NCBI GenBank assembly: GCA_029780695.1
Contig: JAKOYD010000037.1
Coordinates: 48,224 to 112,223 of the forward strand
Direction of reading: 5' to 3'
Source of the DNA: Pseudomonadota bacterium
GTDB taxonomy: Bacteria > Pseudomonadota > Gammaproteobacteria > Burkholderiales > Burkholderiaceae_C
DNA length: 64,000 nt
In this document: piece after piece, positions 62,111-64,000 of the stretch
How the letters are laid out: every line of letters begins with the position of its first letter
How positions within the stretch are numbered: the stretch's first letter is position 1
Program-made: the position numbers and the translations under genes
Notes under the pieces: generated by a model
The model's database searches: none
What the model was told of the DNA's origin: nothing
The model's input: only the letters and a program-made list of their open reading frames with translations

Positions 62111-63670
62111 ATGCCCACATCCCGCGCCCCCGCGCCGCTCAGCGCCACCGACTACCTCAAGCAGGTGCTCACCGCCCGCGTGTACGACGTAGCCATCGAA
62201 TCCGACCTCGAATCGGCCCGCACCCTGAGCCGGCGGCTGCACAACCGCATCTACCTCAAGCGCGAAGACCAGCAGCCCGTGTTCAGCTTCAAGCTGCGCG
62301 GCGCCTACAACAAGATGGCGCACCTGTCGCCCGAGCAGCTGAAGGCCGGCGTGATCTGCGCCAGCGCCGGCAACCACGCGCAGGGCGTGGCGCTGGCCGC
62401 GCACAAGCTCAGCAGCCGCGCGGTGATCGTCATGCCCACCACCACGCCGCAGGTCAAGGTTGACGCCGTCAAGGCGCTGGGCGGTGAGGTGGTGCTGGCC
62501 GGCGACAGCTATTCCGACGCCTATGGTCACGCCGTCCAGCTGCAGGCCGAGCAGGGGCTGACCTTCATCCACCCGTTCGACGACCCGCTGGTCATCGCCG
62601 GCCAGGGCACCATCGGCATGGAGATCCTGCGCCAGCACCAGGGCCCGCTGGCGGCGGTGTTCCTGGCCATCGGCGGCGGCGGCCTGATCAGCGGCGTGGG
62701 CGCCTACATCAAGGCGGTACGGCCCGACGTGAAGGTCATCGGCGTGCAGATGGCCGACTCGTCCGCCATGGCGCAGTCGGTCGCGCAGGGCCAGCGCGTG
62801 ACGCTGACCGACGTCGGCCTGTTCGCCGACGGCACCGCCGTCAAGCAGGTGGGCGAAGAAACCTTCCGCGTCGCCACCGAGGTGGTGGACGAATTCGTCA
62901 CCGTCGACACCGACGCCGTCTGCGCCGCCATCAAGGACGTGTTCATCGACACGCGCAGCATCGTCGAGCCCTCCGGCGCGATGGCGGTGGCCGCCGTCAA
63001 GCAGTACGTCGCCACGCACAAGACCAAGGGCGAAAGCTACGTGGCCGTGCTGTCGGGCGCCAACATGAACTTCGACCGCCTGCGCTTCGTGGCCGAACGC
63101 GCCGAGGTGGGCGAGGAGCGCGAGGCGCTGTTCGCCGTCACCATTCCCGAAGAGCGCGGCAGCTTCCGCCGCTTTCTCGAAGTCATCGGCAGCCTGCCGG
63201 GCGGCCCACGCAACGTGACCGAGTTCAACTACCGCATCAGCGACGCCGCGCAGGCGCACGTGTTCGTCGGCCTGACCACCGCCGGCAAGGGCGAATCGCC
63301 GCGCATCGCCGCCGCGTTCCAGAAGGCCGGCTTCGCCACCGTCGACCTGACGCACAACGACCTGGCCAAGGAACACGTGCGCTACATGGTGGGCGGCCAT
63401 TCGCCGCTGGCGCAGCACGAGCGCCTGCTGCGCTTCGTCTTTCCTGAGCGGCCGGGCGCGCTGATGAAGTTCCTGAGCCTGATGCGGCCCAGCTGGAACA
63501 TCAGCCTGTTCAACTACCGCCACGAAGGCGCCGACCACGGCCACATCCTCGTCGGCCTGCAGGTGCCCGCCAGCGACGACGCGGCCTTCCAGCGCTTTCT
63601 GCAGGAGCTGGGCTACCCCTGGGCCGAGGAAACCGACAACCCGGCGTACCGGCTGTTTTTGCAGCGCTGA
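62111..63670 (+). CDS. ilvA: Threonine ammonia-lyase, biosynthetic (long form with two ACT-like domains)
   Basis: PLP enzyme converting threonine to 2-oxobutanoate, the first step of isoleucine synthesis. The 519-residue product has PLP lysine Lys61 in FSFKLRGAYNK, phosphate-cup AIGGGGLISG, SAGNHAQGVALAA, and two C-terminal ACT-like regulatory domains (VTIPEERGSFRRFLEVIG and RFVFPERPGALMKFLSLM) that bind isoleucine or valine. ATG 62111 (MPTSRAPAPLSATDYLKQVL) is used; upstream is the candidate small RNA with its terminator. Confidence 0.97.
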   Translation: MPTSRAPAPLSATDYLKQVLTARVYDVAIESDLESARTLSRRLHNRIYLKREDQQPVFSFKLRGAYNKMAHLSPEQLKAGVICASAGNHAQGVALAAHKLSSRAVIVMPTTTPQVKVDAVKALGGEVVLAGDSYSDAYGHAVQLQAEQGLTFIHPFDDPLVIAGQGTIGMEILRQHQGPLAAVFLAIGGGGLISGVGAYIKAVRPDVKVIGVQMADSSAMAQSVAQGQRVTLTDVGLFADGTAVKQVGEETFRVATEVVDEFVTVDTDAVCAAIKDVFIDTRSIVEPSGAMAVAAVKQYVATHKTKGESYVAVLSGANMNFDRLRFVAERAEVGEEREALFAVTIPEERGSFRRFLEVIGSLPGGPRNVTEFNYRISDAAQAHVFVGLTTAGKGESPRIAAAFQKAGFATVDLTHNDLAKEHVRYMVGGHSPLAQHERLLRFVFPERPGALMKFLSLMRPSWNISLFNYRHEGADHGHILVGLQVPASDDAAFQRFLQELGYPWAEETDNPAYRLFLQR

Positions 63671-63691
63671 GTGGCGCGGGATCGGTAACTA

Positions 63692-63742
63692 TTGTTTTGA
63701 TAGCTTCCTGCGCTTATTTAGCAAGCGCTGGCGGCCAAAACA
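63692..63742 (+). repeat. Dispersed AATAGCT..GCGCTT repeat
   Basis: TTGTTTTGATAGCTTCCTGC, GCTTATTTAGCAAGCGCTGG and GGCCAAAACAA match the family. It follows the ilvA stop by about 20 bp. Confidence 0.85.
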
Positions 63743-63746
63743 ACCC

Positions 63747-63826
63747 GTCATTCCCACGCAGGCGGAAATCAATATATCCCCCATCAACCGCCCTTGAACC
63801 CGTCATTCCCGCGCAGGCGCACTACT
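63747..63826. repeat. Two GTCATTCCC(A/G)CGCAGGCG repeats
   Basis: GTCATTCCCACGCAGGCGG (63748-63766) and GTCATTCCCGCGCAGGCG (63809-63826) are direct copies, each preceded by CCC or CAACCC. Similar half-sites are common extragenic repeats in Proteobacteria. Confidence 0.7.
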
Positions 63827-63841
63827 GTCCGGTAAACATTT

Positions 63842-64000
63842 TCATCCGAACAACCTCGGCTGCAGGCCGGCCATTTGTTGTCGATAGCGGCGCCTTCGCT
63901 CATACGCCGCTGCTTCGGCCCGCGGCCGCTGAAACAGCGTCGCGCGCACCTCGCACAGCAGCTCCCACAGCGACACCTTCAGCCCGTGCGCCAGCCGATA
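63842..64000 (-). CDS. C-terminal end of an unidentified gene, possibly a transposase
   Basis: The last 52 codons of a minus-strand gene that continues beyond the window: LKVSLWELLCEVRATLFQRP and ERRRRYRQQMAGLQPRLFG then TGA at 63844-63842. The composition (Arg-rich, ending directly before ACTGTCCGGTAAACA at 63829-63843) would fit the tail of an insertion-sequence transposase next to its terminal repeat, but the family was not recognised. Confidence 0.45.
   Translation of the reverse strand, partial: YRLAHGLKVSLWELLCEVRATLFQRPRAEAAAYERRRRYRQQMAGLQPRLFG

Noticed and set aside
61885..62463. Plus-strand frame that could be an ilvA leader peptide
   Set aside because: It runs through the terminator without a stop and has no cluster of Ile, Val, Leu or Thr codons, so classical attenuation is not supported.

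Overview
The window is high-GC DNA from a betaproteobacterium, most likely order Burkholderiales, family Comamonadaceae (Acidovorax/Ottowia-like). This is inferred from gene order (the coxB-coxA-ctaG-coxC-surf1-ctaA block, CIRCE-controlled groESL, DUF1841 and DUF2970 genes), porin type, and many copies of a short AATAGCT..GCGCTT..AAGCGC intergenic repeat that I associate with this family. No rRNA, CRISPR array, prophage or complete insertion sequence was seen.

Layout. 1-7493 (minus strand): aa3-type cytochrome c oxidase operon with assembly factors (CtaG, SURF1, heme A synthase, small membrane proteins); subunit II is a three-part fusion ending in an OmpA-like domain. 7539-17685: housekeeping and transport genes (DUF2244, BioC-like methyltransferase, ComF, TrmL, MaoC hydratase, orphan ParA, KefF/KefC-type potassium efflux, a DUF1311-like lipoprotein, TauE, TRIC and bestrophin-type membrane proteins). 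17812-20474: thiolase plus two-subunit 3-oxoacid CoA-transferase, as in the end of the beta-ketoadipate pathway. 20628-28973: a neutral-lipid cluster with PHA-granule protein, wax ester synthase/DGAT, TPR protein, TetR regulator, patatin lipase, phasin, two-domain fatty acyl reductase and membrane-anchored lipase. 29089-36141: conserved hypotheticals, cytochrome c4, MoxR ATPase / GNAT / VWA genes, a patatin lipoprotein and a hemerythrin. 36255-42542: TamA-TamB outer-membrane assembly pair. 42591-45093: tRNA-Arg(CCT), then groES-groEL behind a CIRCE operator. 45413-47803: a secreted lipoprotein gene interrupted by an in-frame amber codon. 47997-50712: pgi and tal. 50751-57351: flavodoxin-fold reductase and a five-gene peptide/nickel-type ABC importer. 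57542-60106: two paralogous trimeric porins. 60313-64000: coq7, OsmC, a probable small RNA, ilvA and the tail of an unidentified gene.

The most notable feature beyond the genes is the density of small repeats. At least thirteen copies of the AATAGCT-type repeat are present, one of them read in frame inside pgi and one covering the start of tamB. Two copies of a 168-169 bp perfect-ended palindrome (CTAG...CTAG) occur, one supplying the pgi stop codon and the other nested inside a second repeat family. A 164 bp inverted-repeat element lies between convergent genes and supplies the TAG stop of both. The fatty acyl reductase, wax synthase, phasin and lipases together suggest storage and mobilisation of wax esters or triacylglycerol, unusual for this group and the best candidate for an under-described system here.
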